Shown: piece after piece, positions 24,785 through 33,894 of the stretch
How the letters are laid out: each line of letters opens with the position of its first letter
Position numbering within the stretch: position 1 is the stretch's first letter
Source of the DNA: an uncultured Gammaproteobacteria bacterium
GTDB lineage: Bacteria > Pseudomonadota > Gammaproteobacteria > Xanthomonadales > Xanthomonadaceae
Assembly (NCBI GenBank): GCA_903942465.1
Contig: CAJAPA010000134.1
Location: 1 to 39,145 of the forward strand
Direction of reading: 5' to 3'
Length of the DNA stretch: 39,145 bases
Translations under genes and position numbers: made by a program
The notes under the pieces: generated by a model
The model's database searches: none
What the model saw: the letters and a program-made list of their open reading frames with translations, nothing else
Told to the model about the DNA's origin: nothing

Positions 24785-26059
24785 TCAATCCTGGGCAGAG
24801 GCGCCGGTTGGCTCATCCAGTTCAAGCCAGTTCCGGCCGGAAATGCCGAGGGCCCGGTCGATCCAGGCCGGTAACAGCGCCGACGGGGCGGCGCTCTCGC
24901 TGTTCCATAGGACGACGATGCCGACATCCTGGTCGGGCAGAAAGGCGATCAGTCCGCGGTATCCGCGCACCGCGCCGCCGTGAAATATCAGTTTCCGGCC
25001 CTGATAAGCAAACACGCGCCAGCCCAAAGCGTATTCGGCGCGGCTGAGGCGCTCACTGCGCCAGCCCGAGGAGCGCAACTCTCCCGGGGTATTGACCAGT
25101 GGCGCGTGCGTCTTGCGTAGCAGTTCCGGCGAAAGCACATCCGGATAGTGACCGAGCTGTGCATTCAGCCAGATGGCCATGTCGGCGATGCTGGCGTTGA
25201 CGCCGGCAGCGGGCGGGACATGGTAGTAATTCTCATTCGGTGTTCCTGAAACCCAGCCCTTGCCACCGTAACTGTGCGGACGCGCCCAATTGCCGGTGGC
25301 CATCAGGGAGTCCCTGCCATAGGTGGCGGATTTCATGCCGAGCGGAATGAATATCTTTTCTTCGACCTGATGGGTATAGAAATCGCCGGTGACCGCAAAA
25401 ACCATGTCGCCGATCAGGCTATAGGCGATGTTCTGGTAGCCGTAGCATTCGCCGGGCGTGCAGGCCAACGGGGCATCGGAGAGTCGCTCGGCCAGCAAGG
25501 GGTAGGGAATGCTGCTTTCCAGATCACGGTCATAGGTGTTTTTGGCCAATCCGACCTGATGACTCAGGATGTCGCTCACGGTCAGTTTCTGGGAGGCCGT
25601 GTAGTCCCGGAGTTTGAATGCCGGCAGTTGCTTGGAAATCGGGGTGTCCCAGCCGAGCGCCTGCTCTTCCACCAGAATGCCGGTCAGGGTCGCGGCGAAG
25701 GCCTTCGACAGCGAAGCGAGCCGGAAGATCGTGTCGCTTCGGATCGGTTGGCCGGTCCGGATGTCGGCCACTCCGTAACCCCGGGCGGACAGGACACGGC
25801 CGTCCTGTACCAGCGCCATGGCCATGCCCGGCATTTTCTTCTTCTGCAGGAAGGCTTCGGCCAGACGCTCCATTTCACGGGCATCACCCTGCAGGTTGCG
25901 GACGCGGTCCGGATTGGCGCGCATCACCGGTGCGGCCGGACCGTTGTTGCCGGTCGGTACGGGTTTGTTGTTTTGACTGACGGCCGTCGATAACCCGGCG
26001 GTTGCCAGCAGGACGGTGACGGCGGCGAGGATTTTCGGGAATCGGCTGGACTTCGGCAT
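24785..26059 (-). CDS. Serine beta-lactamase/class C-like hydrolase
   Basis: A 424-residue protein from the ATG at 26059 with an N-terminal signal or anchor (KILAAVTVLLATAGLSTAV). The beta-lactamase-related (Pfam Beta-lactamase, class C/EstB) motifs are S116-x-x-K119 (ASLSKAF), Y208-x-N210 (GYQNIAYS) and H360-G-G (FHGGAVRGY). Members are peptidases, esterases or D-aminoacyl amidases acting on peptidoglycan or on small substrates; a true antibiotic-degrading role is less likely. The start is preferred over one 28 codons upstream because the signal begins here. It is divergent from algH, and 26060-26157 holds the opposing promoters. Confidence 0.88.
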   Translation of the reverse strand: MPKSSRFPKILAAVTVLLATAGLSTAVSQNNKPVPTGNNGPAAPVMRANPDRVRNLQGDAREMERLAEAFLQKKKMPGMAMALVQDGRVLSARGYGVADIRTGQPIRSDTIFRLASLSKAFAATLTGILVEEQALGWDTPISKQLPAFKLRDYTASQKLTVSDILSHQVGLAKNTYDRDLESSIPYPLLAERLSDAPLACTPGECYGYQNIAYSLIGDMVFAVTGDFYTHQVEEKIFIPLGMKSATYGRDSLMATGNWARPHSYGGKGWVSGTPNENYYHVPPAAGVNASIADMAIWLNAQLGHYPDVLSPELLRKTHAPLVNTPGELRSSGWRSERLSRAEYALGWRVFAYQGRKLIFHGGAVRGYRGLIAFLPDQDVGIVVLWNSESAAPSALLPAWIDRALGISGRNWLELDEPTGASAQD

Positions 26060-26145
26060 CTTCGCGGGTCGTTGGCTGGATGAACCTAGTTTATCCTGTG
26101 CCGGCAGGGGACTCAATGAACGGCGAATAAAATGCGCCCGCAAGG

Positions 26146-26160
26146 TACAATAGGCGCATG
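26146..26160 (+). promoter_or_regulatory. algH: -10 box of algH, possible leaderless start
   Basis: TACAAT (26146-26151) lies only 6 bases before the algH ATG (26158-26160). A transcript started at the normal distance from this box would begin at or next to the A of the ATG, leaving no ribosome site. The -35 region is weak. An alternative start or promoter is possible. Confidence 0.4.
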
Positions 26161-26721
26161 CCCGATTCCACGAATCTCGCCGAACAGCTGCTGATTGCCA
26201 TGCCCGGCATGGAGGATGGTTATTTCGCGCGTTCAGTGTCCCTGATCTGCCAGCATGACCCGCAGGGCGCGATGGGGCTGGTGCTGAATCAGGACTCCGA
26301 ATTCACGCTGGGGGCATTGTTCGATCAACTCGGGATGCCTTGCCAGAATCCGCGCCTGCGTGCCGTGAACGTGCTATCCGGCGGTCCGGTCAGTCCGGAG
26401 CGCGGTTTCATCCTGCACAGCGATGGCCGCTCCTGGGACTCCAGCCTGCATCTGGGCAACGGACTGACCGTTTCGACCTCGCGCGACATCCTGACGGCCT
26501 TGGCGGCAGGCGAGGGTCCTGAACGGTTTCTGGTGCTTCTGGGCTATTCCGGCTGGTCGGCCGGACAGCTCGAAGACGAACTGGCCGACAATGCTTGGCT
26601 GAATGCGCCGGCCTCGGAAGACATCATTTTCGAAGCCCCGATTACAGAGCGCTGGCAGGCGGCGGCACGGCAACTCGGCGTCAATCTGTCGCTGATGTCC
26701 AGCCATGCGGGGCATGCCTGA
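26158..26721 (+). CDS. algH: AlgH/YqgE family protein (UPF0301, DUF179)
   Basis: A 187-residue protein of the YqgE/AlgH family. LIAMPGMEDGYFARSVSLICQHD-type opening (here LLIAMPGMEDGYFARSV), GAMGLVLNQ and the GGPVSPERGFILH segment are diagnostic. The biochemical role is unknown; it was first linked to alginate regulation in Pseudomonas. It is almost always encoded beside ruvX (yqgF), as here: its stop overlaps the ruvX start by one base (TGATG). The ATG at 26158 follows a -10 box so closely that the mRNA may be leaderless. Confidence 0.94.
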   Translation: MPDSTNLAEQLLIAMPGMEDGYFARSVSLICQHDPQGAMGLVLNQDSEFTLGALFDQLGMPCQNPRLRAVNVLSGGPVSPERGFILHSDGRSWDSSLHLGNGLTVSTSRDILTALAAGEGPERFLVLLGYSGWSAGQLEDELADNAWLNAPASEDIIFEAPITERWQAAARQLGVNLSLMSSHAGHA

Positions 26722-27191
26722 TGGACTGGCAGCAGAACGGGGTACTGACGGTACTGGCTTTCGATGTCGGCGCACGCCGCACCGGGGTTGCCGTGGGCAA
26801 CAGTCTGTCGGGAACCGCGCGACCGGTCGGTATTCTGGATGTGTTCGACAGCGGTCCGGATTGGCTTTCCGTCGATGCCTGGATGCGTGAGTGGATGCCG
26901 AACGGACTGGTGGTCGGCAATCCGTTGACACAGGATGGTGAAAGCCAGCCAGCACGGGACAGGGCGCTTCAGTTTGCTCGCGACTTGCAGAACCGCTATG
27001 GAAAACCGATCAGCCTGATGGACGAACGCAACACATCAATCGAGGCCGCGCAGCGTTTTGCCGAAAGCCGTGCCCGCGGCGAAAGCAAACGTCACCAGGC
27101 CGACCAACTCGATGCCTGGGCGGCCGTCATCATTCTGGAACGCTGGTTCCAGCAACCCCAAAACCGAACCAATCTGGACGTAATCGCATGA
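26721..27191 (+). CDS. ruvX: Holliday-junction resolvase-like RuvX (YqgF)
   Basis: A 156-residue RNase H-fold nuclease. The acidic set is visible in LAFDVGARRTGVAV, LMDERNTS and HQADQLDAWAAVII, and VVGNPL is conserved. YqgF proteins are implicated in processing of the 5' end of pre-16S rRNA and are listed as putative Holliday-junction resolvases. The start at 26721 shares one base with the algH stop, and the stop overlaps the pyrB start in an ATGA arrangement. The longer upstream frame inside algH is rejected. Confidence 0.95.
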   Translation: MDWQQNGVLTVLAFDVGARRTGVAVGNSLSGTARPVGILDVFDSGPDWLSVDAWMREWMPNGLVVGNPLTQDGESQPARDRALQFARDLQNRYGKPISLMDERNTSIEAAQRFAESRARGESKRHQADQLDAWAAVIILERWFQQPQNRTNLDVIA

Positions 27192-28111
27192 GCTTGCAAC
27201 ATCTTCTTTCCATTGCCGATCTCGAGCCCGGACAACTGCGGGCCTTGCTCGACCGGGCGCAGGAGCTGCGTCCTCTGGCCCTCGGCGGCAGCACCTTACG
27301 CGCCACGCTGCAGGGCAAGACCGTCTGCCCGCTGTTTTTCGAGGCCTCGACCCGAACCCGGAGCTCGTTCATGCTGGCGGCTTCCCGTCTCGGCGCCGAT
27401 GTGCTGCCCTTCGATGTCGCCAATTCCAGCGGCAAGAAAGGCGAAACCGCCATTGATACCATGCGTACGCTGGAAGCCATGGGTGTGGATTGCTTTGTCA
27501 TCCGTACCGCCATCGACGGCGAGCTGCGCGCGTTGCGCGATGCCGCAAAACCGGAAACCCGGTTCATCAACGCCGGCGATGGCCGGAGCAATCACCCGAC
27601 CCAGGGCCTGCTCGACATGCTGACCATCCGTCAGCACAAGGGCACGGATTTTTCATGCCTGAAAGTGGTGATTGCCGGCGACATCCTGCATTCACGGGTT
27701 GCACGGTCAGGCCTGCAGGCCTTGAAAATTCTGGGTTGTGGCGAAATCCGCGTCTGCGGACCCGACAGCCTTATGCCTGACGACGGCACGCTCGAGGGTT
27801 GCAAGCGGGTGTCCCGCTTCGATGATGCCATGGCTGGCGCCGATGTGGTGATGATGCTGCGCCTGCAACGTGAGCGTATGGAGCAGGGCCTGGTTGGTTC
27901 GCTCGAAAGCTATTTCGCCGATTACGGTCTGGACACGCGGCGGGTGGCGCTTGCCGCACCCGATGCCATCATCATGCATCCCGGGCCGATGAACCGCGGT
28001 GTTGAAATCGCCGACGATGTTGCCGATGGCCAACAATCGGTCATCTTCGAGCAGGTCAGCAACGGTGTGGCCGTGCGCATGGCGGTATTGCAGGCGGTCT
28101 TTGCCGCATGA
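27188..28111 (+). CDS. pyrB: Aspartate carbamoyltransferase catalytic chain
   Basis: A 307-residue enzyme of pyrimidine synthesis joining carbamoyl phosphate and aspartate. The carbamoyl-phosphate loop is STRTRSSF (residues 54-61), HPTQGLLDML and HPGPMNRGVEI (aspartate side) follow. The HPGPxNRGVEI form is that of the B. subtilis/Pseudomonas-type enzymes rather than E. coli. No regulatory pyrI and no pyrC or pyrC' follows; the next gene is yheS, overlapping by 4 bases. It is the third gene in the algH-ruvX-pyrB-yheS run. Confidence 0.96.
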   Translation: MSLQHLLSIADLEPGQLRALLDRAQELRPLALGGSTLRATLQGKTVCPLFFEASTRTRSSFMLAASRLGADVLPFDVANSSGKKGETAIDTMRTLEAMGVDCFVIRTAIDGELRALRDAAKPETRFINAGDGRSNHPTQGLLDMLTIRQHKGTDFSCLKVVIAGDILHSRVARSGLQALKILGCGEIRVCGPDSLMPDDGTLEGCKRVSRFDDAMAGADVVMMLRLQRERMEQGLVGSLESYFADYGLDTRRVALAAPDAIIMHPGPMNRGVEIADDVADGQQSVIFEQVSNGVAVRMAVLQAVFAA

Positions 28112-29991
28112 TTGCATTCCGTAATTTCGCGCTGCGGCGCGGCGAGCGTCTGTTGCTCTCCAATATCGACCTGACCCTGCATGCCGGCACCCGCGTCGGC
28201 GTGGTCGGCCGTAATGGCTGCGGCAAGACCAGCCTGTTCGCGGCAGTGCTCGGCGAAGTGGATGCCGACAAGGGCGACATCGACATGCCAACCCGTCTGC
28301 GCATCGCCAGCGTTGCCCAGGAAACTCCCTCCCTGCCCGATTCAGCCTTGGATTTCGTGCTCAGCGGCGATCAGGAGGTATTCGATGTCATCCGTTCCGA
28401 AGCCGCCGCCATGGATGCCGAAGATTACGATGCCGTCGCCGAAGCCCATCAGAAGCTCGATGAGCTGAACGGCTATGACGCACCGGCACGTGCCGGCAAG
28501 CTGCTGCATGGTCTGGGTTTCGGGGCCGAGAGCCATCTGCGGCCGGTTTCGGATTTCTCCGGTGGCTGGCGCGTGCGCCTGAATCTGGCACGCGCGCTGA
28601 TGAAGCCCTCGGATCTGCTGCTGCTCGACGAACCGACCAATCACCTCGACCTCGATGCCGTGCTCTGGCTCGAGCAGTGGCTGCTGCGCTATCCGGGCAC
28701 CATCATGCTGATTTCGCATGACCGTGAATTCCTCGACGGTGTCTGCACGCATACCCTGCATCTCAACGAAGGCAAGGCCAAGCTGTACACCGGCGATTAC
28801 ACCAGTTTCGAGCGCCAGCGTGCCGAGCACCTGCGCCTCCAGCAGATCAGCTTCGAAAAGGAACAGGCCGAACGCGAGCATCTGCAGAAGTTCATCGACC
28901 GCTTCAAGGCCAAAGCCAGCAAGGCCAAACAGGCGCAATCCCGCATGAAGCGCCTGGCCAAACTGGCTGGCACCGAGGCCGTGCGCGCCGAGCGCGCCAT
29001 GCACATCCAGTTCGGACAACCGGCCAAACTGCCGCACTCGCTGATCCGCCTCAATCAGGCCGATTGCGGCTATGGCCGAACCAAAATCCTCGATCAGGTC
29101 GGCTTCGGACTGGAGGCCGGCGACCGCGTCGGTCTGCTCGGTCCGAACGGCGCCGGTAAATCCACGCTGGTCAAGACTCTGGTCGGCGAGCTGTCGCTGC
29201 TGGATGGCGAGCGCGTGGCGCATCCGGATCTACGCATCGGTTATTTCGCCCAGCACACCGTGGAAAGCCTGACCGAAGGCCAGAGTCCGATCTGGCATCT
29301 GAAGGAAATCGCGCCCGAGGCCGGTGAGCAGGTGTTGCGCAATTTCCTGGGGCAATGGTATTTCGTCGGCGACCGCGCCTTCGAATCGGTGGACGGCTTC
29401 TCCGGCGGCGAGCGCGCCCGGCTGGCGCTGGCGCTGATCGCTTACCAGCAGCCGAATGTGCTGCTGCTCGATGAACCGACCAACCATCTCGACATCGACA
29501 TGCGCGAGGCCCTGGCCGAGGCGCTCAGCGACTTCGACGGCGCCATCGTGCTGGTTTCGCACGACCGCCACTTGATCGGCCTGGTCAGTGAGACCTTCTG
29601 GCGCGTGGCCGACGGCCGCGTCGATCCTTTCAACGGCGATCTCGACGAATACGCGGTCTGGCTCAAGGCCCGCGGCAACAAGGCCGATCAGGCCGCCAGC
29701 AAGGCCCGCAGCGAGGCCAAAGCGGAAGCGGCCAAACCCCCGCTGCCGCCGAAGTCCACGGCCGAACTCGGCAAGCTGCAAAAGCAGGTCGAGAAGCTGG
29801 AAGCCCGCATGGCGGAACTGGACTCGCAGTTGGCCCATATCCAGGAAGAAATGGCACGGCCTGAGCTGTATCAATCCGACGGCGGCGCCGTATTGCTGCA
29901 GTTGGGTCAGCAGCAACAAAAGCTGGAGTCCGAGCGCGCCGAAGCCGAAGCCCGCTGGCTGGAAGCCTATGGCGCGCTTGAAAACGGCTGA
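28108..29991 (+). CDS. yheS: ABC-F ATPase YheS
   Basis: A 627-residue ABC-F protein with two ATP-binding cassettes and no membrane domain. Walker A is GRNGCGKTS and GPNGAGKST, the signatures are DFSGGWRVR and GFSGGERAR, and Walker B with the switch is LLLLDEPTNHLDLDAV and LLLLDEPTNHLDIDM. The inter-domain linker (KFIDRFKAKASKAKQAQSRMKRL) and the charged C-terminal coiled coil (residues 530-620) match E. coli YheS. ABC-F proteins bind the ribosome and act on stalled translation. The ATG overlaps the pyrB stop by 4 bases. Confidence 0.96.
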   Translation: MIAFRNFALRRGERLLLSNIDLTLHAGTRVGVVGRNGCGKTSLFAAVLGEVDADKGDIDMPTRLRIASVAQETPSLPDSALDFVLSGDQEVFDVIRSEAAAMDAEDYDAVAEAHQKLDELNGYDAPARAGKLLHGLGFGAESHLRPVSDFSGGWRVRLNLARALMKPSDLLLLDEPTNHLDLDAVLWLEQWLLRYPGTIMLISHDREFLDGVCTHTLHLNEGKAKLYTGDYTSFERQRAEHLRLQQISFEKEQAEREHLQKFIDRFKAKASKAKQAQSRMKRLAKLAGTEAVRAERAMHIQFGQPAKLPHSLIRLNQADCGYGRTKILDQVGFGLEAGDRVGLLGPNGAGKSTLVKTLVGELSLLDGERVAHPDLRIGYFAQHTVESLTEGQSPIWHLKEIAPEAGEQVLRNFLGQWYFVGDRAFESVDGFSGGERARLALALIAYQQPNVLLLDEPTNHLDIDMREALAEALSDFDGAIVLVSHDRHLIGLVSETFWRVADGRVDPFNGDLDEYAVWLKARGNKADQAASKARSEAKAEAAKPPLPPKSTAELGKLQKQVEKLEARMAELDSQLAHIQEEMARPELYQSDGGAVLLQLGQQQQKLESERAEAEARWLEAYGALENG

Positions 29992-30034
29992 ACCGCCCTG
30001 AATTACCCACCACCTTCACGCTATCCGGTGCCCC

Positions 30035-30274
30035 ATGCCTCTCTATGATTTCGCCTGTTCCGAATGCGGCCATCGCTTCGAGCGCCTGCAGAAAATGTCC
30101 GACCCCGATCCGCGCGATTGCCCGGCTTGCGGCCAGCCTGCAGTTTCCCGTCAGGTGACCGCACCCAGTTTCCGTCTGGCCGGTTCCGGCTGGTACGAAA
30201 CCGACTTCAAGAAAGACGGGGACAAAAAGAAGAATCTGGCCGAGGCGCCATCCGGCGTTCCGAAAGCGGAATGA
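30035..30274 (+). CDS. FmdB-family zinc-ribbon protein
   Basis: A 79-residue protein with the FmdB/CxxC_CxxC_SSSS zinc ribbon. C8-x-x-C11 (ACSECGHRFE) and C29-x-x-C32 (CPACGQPA) should bind one zinc ion. The C-terminus is disordered and lysine-rich (KKDGDKKKNLAE). Function is unknown; the family name comes from a formamidase regulator. It follows yheS after 43 bases and is closed by a strong terminator, so it may be the last gene of the algH run. Confidence 0.92.
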   Translation: MPLYDFACSECGHRFERLQKMSDPDPRDCPACGQPAVSRQVTAPSFRLAGSGWYETDFKKDGDKKKNLAEAPSGVPKAE

Positions 30275-30302
30275 AAAACCCCGGCCAAAGGCCGGGGTTT
30301 TT
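30274..30302. terminator. Bidirectional terminator between the zinc-ribbon gene and the DUF3011 gene
   Basis: AAAAACCCCGGCC-AAA-GGCCGGGGTTTTT, a perfect 12- to 13-base-pair stem with A and T flanks, lies between two convergent genes and can serve both. Confidence 0.94.
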
Positions 30303-30317
30303 AACGGGAAACAGGAT

Positions 30318-31265
30318 TCAGCGGGCGCCGAAACGGGCGCTGCAGCTGTTTTTGACCCACAGGCCGCGTCCGTCGTAATCCCAGTCGATGCCTTCGGCGC
30401 AACGGCCGGCCAAACGTTCGATCAGACGCGGTTCGCCGCGGTTGCGGTCCCAGGCGCAGGTGCGCAGGGCGCCATTGTAGCTTGAGCAGGTCACGGTGTA
30501 TGCGTTATTCCAGTTGCCACCGGAGCCGCCATTGCCGCCACGGATCTGGAATTCGCCACGGCAACCGTTGGAGACCCAGACGATGTCGCGTTTCTCGCCC
30601 CAGCTGTAGCCCTCGGTGCAGCGGTTGCTGGACAGCTGGCGGACCAGAACGGTATTGCCGCTATAGGGTTTGCGGCACTCGTGGTAACGGCCGCCGTCGC
30701 TTTCACAGCGGAAGGTCTGGCCATTGTTCCCATTGCCGCCACTGCTTCCCCAACCGGTTCCGGAATCGACGAATCGGCCTCGGCAGCCATCATCGACCCA
30801 AATGAGGCCTTGGCGCGAGCCCCAGTTGCGGCCTTCAACGCAGCGCGTATCGGAAATGTTTTCGACCAGACGGGCACGACCGCGGAACGGCGTCCGGCAC
30901 TCGTTGTAGCGGCGGTCCTTGCTGGAGCAGATGACATTGCCCGGGTTCCAGTTGCCGCCCGGCGGTGGATTCCAGTTGCCATTGCTGTTGCCGCGAAGGG
31001 ACACGGCAATGTCATTTTTGATTTTGCTGAAGGTCCAGCGCGAGAATTTGATCTGGTCCAGGTAAAAATCCAGCTGGTCATCGGGAATCTGGCGGCCGCG
31101 GGATTGTTCGCGGTATTCCTTTTCGATGACGCGGATCTGATCGGACACCGGCAGCGATCCGATGTTCTCGGGCGCATAGGCCCTGGTATCGACCGGGGGT
31201 TTGGATTGCGCCTCGACACCAAAACTCAGACTGGCGATAAAAAAGGCGATAACAAGACGGATCAT
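30318..31265 (-). CDS. Secreted protein with three DUF3011 repeats
   Basis: A 315-residue protein with a signal peptide ([19 protein letters not shown]). An N-terminal region of about 90 residues precedes three tandem repeats of about 60 residues, each with a cysteine pattern like C-x-S-x-x-x-x-x-x-C...C-x-E-G-x-x-W-G...W-V-x-x-G-C-R (starting near [26 protein letters not shown] and [13 protein letters not shown]). Linkers between repeats are glycine/asparagine/serine-rich. This matches DUF3011, seen in secreted proteins of Xanthomonadales. The cysteines likely form disulfides. It is divergent from aspS. Function is unknown; binding to a surface or carbohydrate is speculative. Confidence 0.85.
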   Translation of the reverse strand: MIRLVIAFFIASLSFGVEAQSKPPVDTRAYAPENIGSLPVSDQIRVIEKEYREQSRGRQIPDDQLDFYLDQIKFSRWTFSKIKNDIAVSLRGNSNGNWNPPPGGNWNPGNVICSSKDRRYNECRTPFRGRARLVENISDTRCVEGRNWGSRQGLIWVDDGCRGRFVDSGTGWGSSGGNGNNGQTFRCESDGGRYHECRKPYSGNTVLVRQLSSNRCTEGYSWGEKRDIVWVSNGCRGEFQIRGGNGGSGGNWNNAYTVTCSSYNGALRTCAWDRNRGEPRLIERLAGRCAEGIDWDYDGRGLWVKNSCSARFGAR

Positions 31266-31472
31266 CTTCGTGCTCCCATACTAGTCGGTTCGAGCCACTA
31301 TACTGCGCTTTTTCTGAACCGGAAAGTAACCGATGTGGCTCAAAATGGGTTCCGGAGCGGCGCCCGCGGGCGAGAGCCGCCGGCAATTGGCAAAAAAGCA
31401 CCCAAAAGCGCGCACATGGCCGGCCTGTCCTTTAAAATAGCCGGTTCGAGACAGCCAAGAGCCCAAAGCCCC

Positions 31473-33230
31473 ATGCGTAGCCATTACTGCGGTCAAATCA
31501 ACGAATCCCACATCGGCCAAACCATCACCCTGTGCGGCTGGGCCGATGTGTCCCGGAATCTGGGCGGCGTCTGCTTCATCGATCTGCGCGACCACGAGGG
31601 CATCGTGCAGGTGGTGGCCGAACCGGACAATCCGGCCTTCGCCGATGCCGAGAAAGTGGGCTACGAATACTGCCTGCGGGTCACCGGCAGCGTGCGTGCG
31701 CGCCACAGCGTCAACAGCAAGATCGCCACCGGCGCCGTGGAAGTCCTGGCCGAACGCATCGAAATCCTGAACGCTTCGGCCAGCCTGCCGTTCTACAACC
31801 ACGAAAATCCCGGCGAGGACATCCGCCTGCGTTACCGTTATCTCGATCTGCGCCGTCCGGAAATGCAGAAGACCATGCGCAAGCGCACCGCGCTGGTGCA
31901 GGCACTGCGCCGCTATCTCGATGCCGCCGGCTTCCAGGACATTGAAACCCCGATCCTGACCAAAGCCACGCCGGAAGGCGCCCGTGACTATCTGGTGCCG
32001 AGCCGCGTGCACCCGGGCGAATTTTTCGCCCTGCCGCAGTCGCCGCAGCTGTTCAAACAACTGCTGATGATGGCTGGCATGGACCGCTACTACCAGATCG
32101 CCCGCTGCTTCCGTGACGAAGACCTGCGTGCCGACCGCCAGCCCGAATTCACCCAGCTCGACATGGAGTTCGCCTTCATCACCGAACAGGACATCCAGGA
32201 TTTCGTCGAAGGCATGATCCGCGCCATCTTCAAGGAAGTGCAGGGCGTTGAGCTGGCCGATCCGTTCCCGCGCCTGACCTATGCCGAAGCCATGCGCCGT
32301 TACGGCTCCGACAAGCCGGATCTGCGCATCGCGCTGGAACTGGTGGATGTGGCCGATTTGGTCAAGAATTCCGAATTCAAGGTGTTCACCGACTGGGCCA
32401 ACCATGCCGAAGGCCGGGTTGCGGTCCTGCGGGTTCCCGGCGGCTCGGCACTGTCGCGCAAACAGATCGATGACCTCGGTGCTTACTGTGCCAAATACGG
32501 AGCCAAGGGTCTGGCTTGGCTGAAGGTCGAAGATCTGGTCAAGGGCCGCGAAGGCATCGCCTCTCCGATCGCCAAATTCCTCGATGACGCCACGCTGACC
32601 GCGGTGTTGCAGGCCGCGCAGGCCGACAACGGCGACATCCTGTTCTTCGGCGCCGGCGCCTATAAAACCGTGTGCGACTTCATGGGCGCGCTGCGCCTGA
32701 AAGTGGCCAAGGATCTGCATCTGCTTGCCGAAGGCTGGGCCCCGTTGTGGGTCACCGATTTCCCGATGTTCGAGTGGGACGAAGACGCGCAGCGTTACAT
32801 GGCCCTGCACCATCCGTTCACCGCCCCGAAGGTGGATGATGTCGATGCTCTGGTGGCCAATGCCAAGACCGCGGTCAGCCGCGGTTACGATATGGTGCTC
32901 AATGGCAATGAAATCGGCGGCGGTTCGGTCCGTATCCACCGCACCGCGATGCAGAGCACCGTGTTCGATCTGCTGGGCATCTCCAAGGAAGAGGCCCAGG
33001 TCAAGTTCGGCTTCCTGCTGGAAGCGCTGCAGTACGGCGCACCACCGCACGGCGGCATCGCTTTCGGCATCGACCGCATCGCGGCGCTGATGGCCGGCAC
33101 CGAGTCCATCCGCGACGTCATCGCCTTCCCGAAAACCGCCTCGGCACAATGCCTGCTGACCAGCGCGCCGTCCGAGATTCCGGATGGGCAGTTGGCCGAG
33201 CTGCATGTGAAAGTGCGCGACCCGCAATAA
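31473..33230 (+). CDS. aspS: Aspartyl-tRNA synthetase
   Basis: A 585-residue class II synthetase with an N-terminal anticodon-binding OB domain, the catalytic core ([50 protein letters not shown]) and the bacterial GAD insertion (about residues 280-420). Motif 3 is [10 protein letters not shown] near the C-terminus. Residue L30 in RNLGGV is the leucine of the discriminating E. coli enzyme rather than the histidine of non-discriminating Pseudomonas AspRS, so it probably charges only tRNA-Asp. The start at 31473 ([10 protein letters not shown]) matches the family; the frame upstream to 30681 is rejected. A TAAAAT box lies at 31433-31438. Confidence 0.97.
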   Translation: MRSHYCGQINESHIGQTITLCGWADVSRNLGGVCFIDLRDHEGIVQVVAEPDNPAFADAEKVGYEYCLRVTGSVRARHSVNSKIATGAVEVLAERIEILNASASLPFYNHENPGEDIRLRYRYLDLRRPEMQKTMRKRTALVQALRRYLDAAGFQDIETPILTKATPEGARDYLVPSRVHPGEFFALPQSPQLFKQLLMMAGMDRYYQIARCFRDEDLRADRQPEFTQLDMEFAFITEQDIQDFVEGMIRAIFKEVQGVELADPFPRLTYAEAMRRYGSDKPDLRIALELVDVADLVKNSEFKVFTDWANHAEGRVAVLRVPGGSALSRKQIDDLGAYCAKYGAKGLAWLKVEDLVKGREGIASPIAKFLDDATLTAVLQAAQADNGDILFFGAGAYKTVCDFMGALRLKVAKDLHLLAEGWAPLWVTDFPMFEWDEDAQRYMALHHPFTAPKVDDVDALVANAKTAVSRGYDMVLNGNEIGGGSVRIHRTAMQSTVFDLLGISKEEAQVKFGFLLEALQYGAPPHGGIAFGIDRIAALMAGTESIRDVIAFPKTASAQCLLTSAPSEIPDGQLAELHVKVRDPQ

Positions 33231-33232
33231 GC

Positions 33233-33832
33233 ATGGGTCGCCGCGTCCTGCTGGTGCATGGCCTGTGGATGCATGCGCCGGCCTTGTATTTCTGGGCGCG
33301 GCAACTGCGTGCCGCAGGCTTCCGTCCGCACTACTTCTCCTACCGATCCCTGCTGCAGTCCCCGGAGCAGGCCATCGCGCGCCTGCGCAAGGCGGTACTG
33401 GCCGAAGCGGAGACCGATATCCTGGCGCACAGCCTTGGTGGCTTGATTGCCGTGGAAGCCATGACCGGATTCGGGCCGTTCCGTGGCCGCATCCTGTGCG
33501 TGGGCTCGCCCTTGGCGGGCAGCCAGGTGGTGCGCCGATACCGGCACACGCCCCTGGGTGTGCTGGCCGGGCGCAGTACCGCGCTGTTGTCGCGCGGCTT
33601 CACCCGTGTTCCTGAGGGACTCGATGTATCCGTCATCGCCGGTACCGACCCGAAAGGGCTGGGCCGTTTCGTGCATCGTTTCGATGCCGAGAATGACGGC
33701 AGCGTGGCGCTTTCCGAAACCCGCATCCCGGGTCTGCAAAAACATGTCAGTGTTCCGGTCAGCCACAGCGGACAGCTGTTTTCAAAAACCGTCATCACGC
33801 AGGTGCTTGCCCTGTTGAATCGCGAAGACTGA
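33233..33832 (+). CDS. Alpha/beta hydrolase, lipase-like
   Basis: A 199-residue alpha/beta-fold protein. The oxyanion opening LLVHGLWM is at the N-terminus, the nucleophile is S67 in AHSLGG, and D155 (ENDGSVAL) and H178 (VSHSGQLF) complete a probable triad. It lacks a signal peptide and is short, suggesting a cytoplasmic esterase or lipase-like enzyme of unknown substrate. It starts 2 bases after the aspS stop, so it is almost certainly co-transcribed; yebC follows with its own TATAAT box. The start codon ATG at 33233 is preferred over a frame starting inside aspS. Confidence 0.85.
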   Translation: MGRRVLLVHGLWMHAPALYFWARQLRAAGFRPHYFSYRSLLQSPEQAIARLRKAVLAEAETDILAHSLGGLIAVEAMTGFGPFRGRILCVGSPLAGSQVVRRYRHTPLGVLAGRSTALLSRGFTRVPEGLDVSVIAGTDPKGLGRFVHRFDAENDGSVALSETRIPGLQKHVSVPVSHSGQLFSKTVITQVLALLNRED

Positions 33833-33857
33833 ACAAGCCAAACCCGCTGGAAAAGCC

Positions 33858-33863
33858 TATAAT
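33858..33863 (+). promoter_or_regulatory. yebC: -10 element TATAAT upstream of yebC
   Basis: A perfect TATAAT lies 31 bases before the yebC ATG, giving a leader of about 25 bases with a weak CGAGAG ribosome site. The -35 region is poor. It indicates that yebC-ruvC-ruvA can be transcribed apart from aspS. Confidence 0.5.
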
Positions 33864-33894
33864 TGGCCATTAGCTTTGCAATCCGAGAGTGTTT

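Noticed and set aside
24785-26059. Antibiotic-resistance beta-lactamase
   Set aside because: The SxxK, YxN and HGG motifs mark the broad beta-lactamase-related family; nothing indicates true antibiotic hydrolysis.
31281-33227. 648-codon minus-strand frame
   Set aside because: Antisense to aspS across almost all of the gene; a histidine/glutamine-rich translation typical of a shadow frame.
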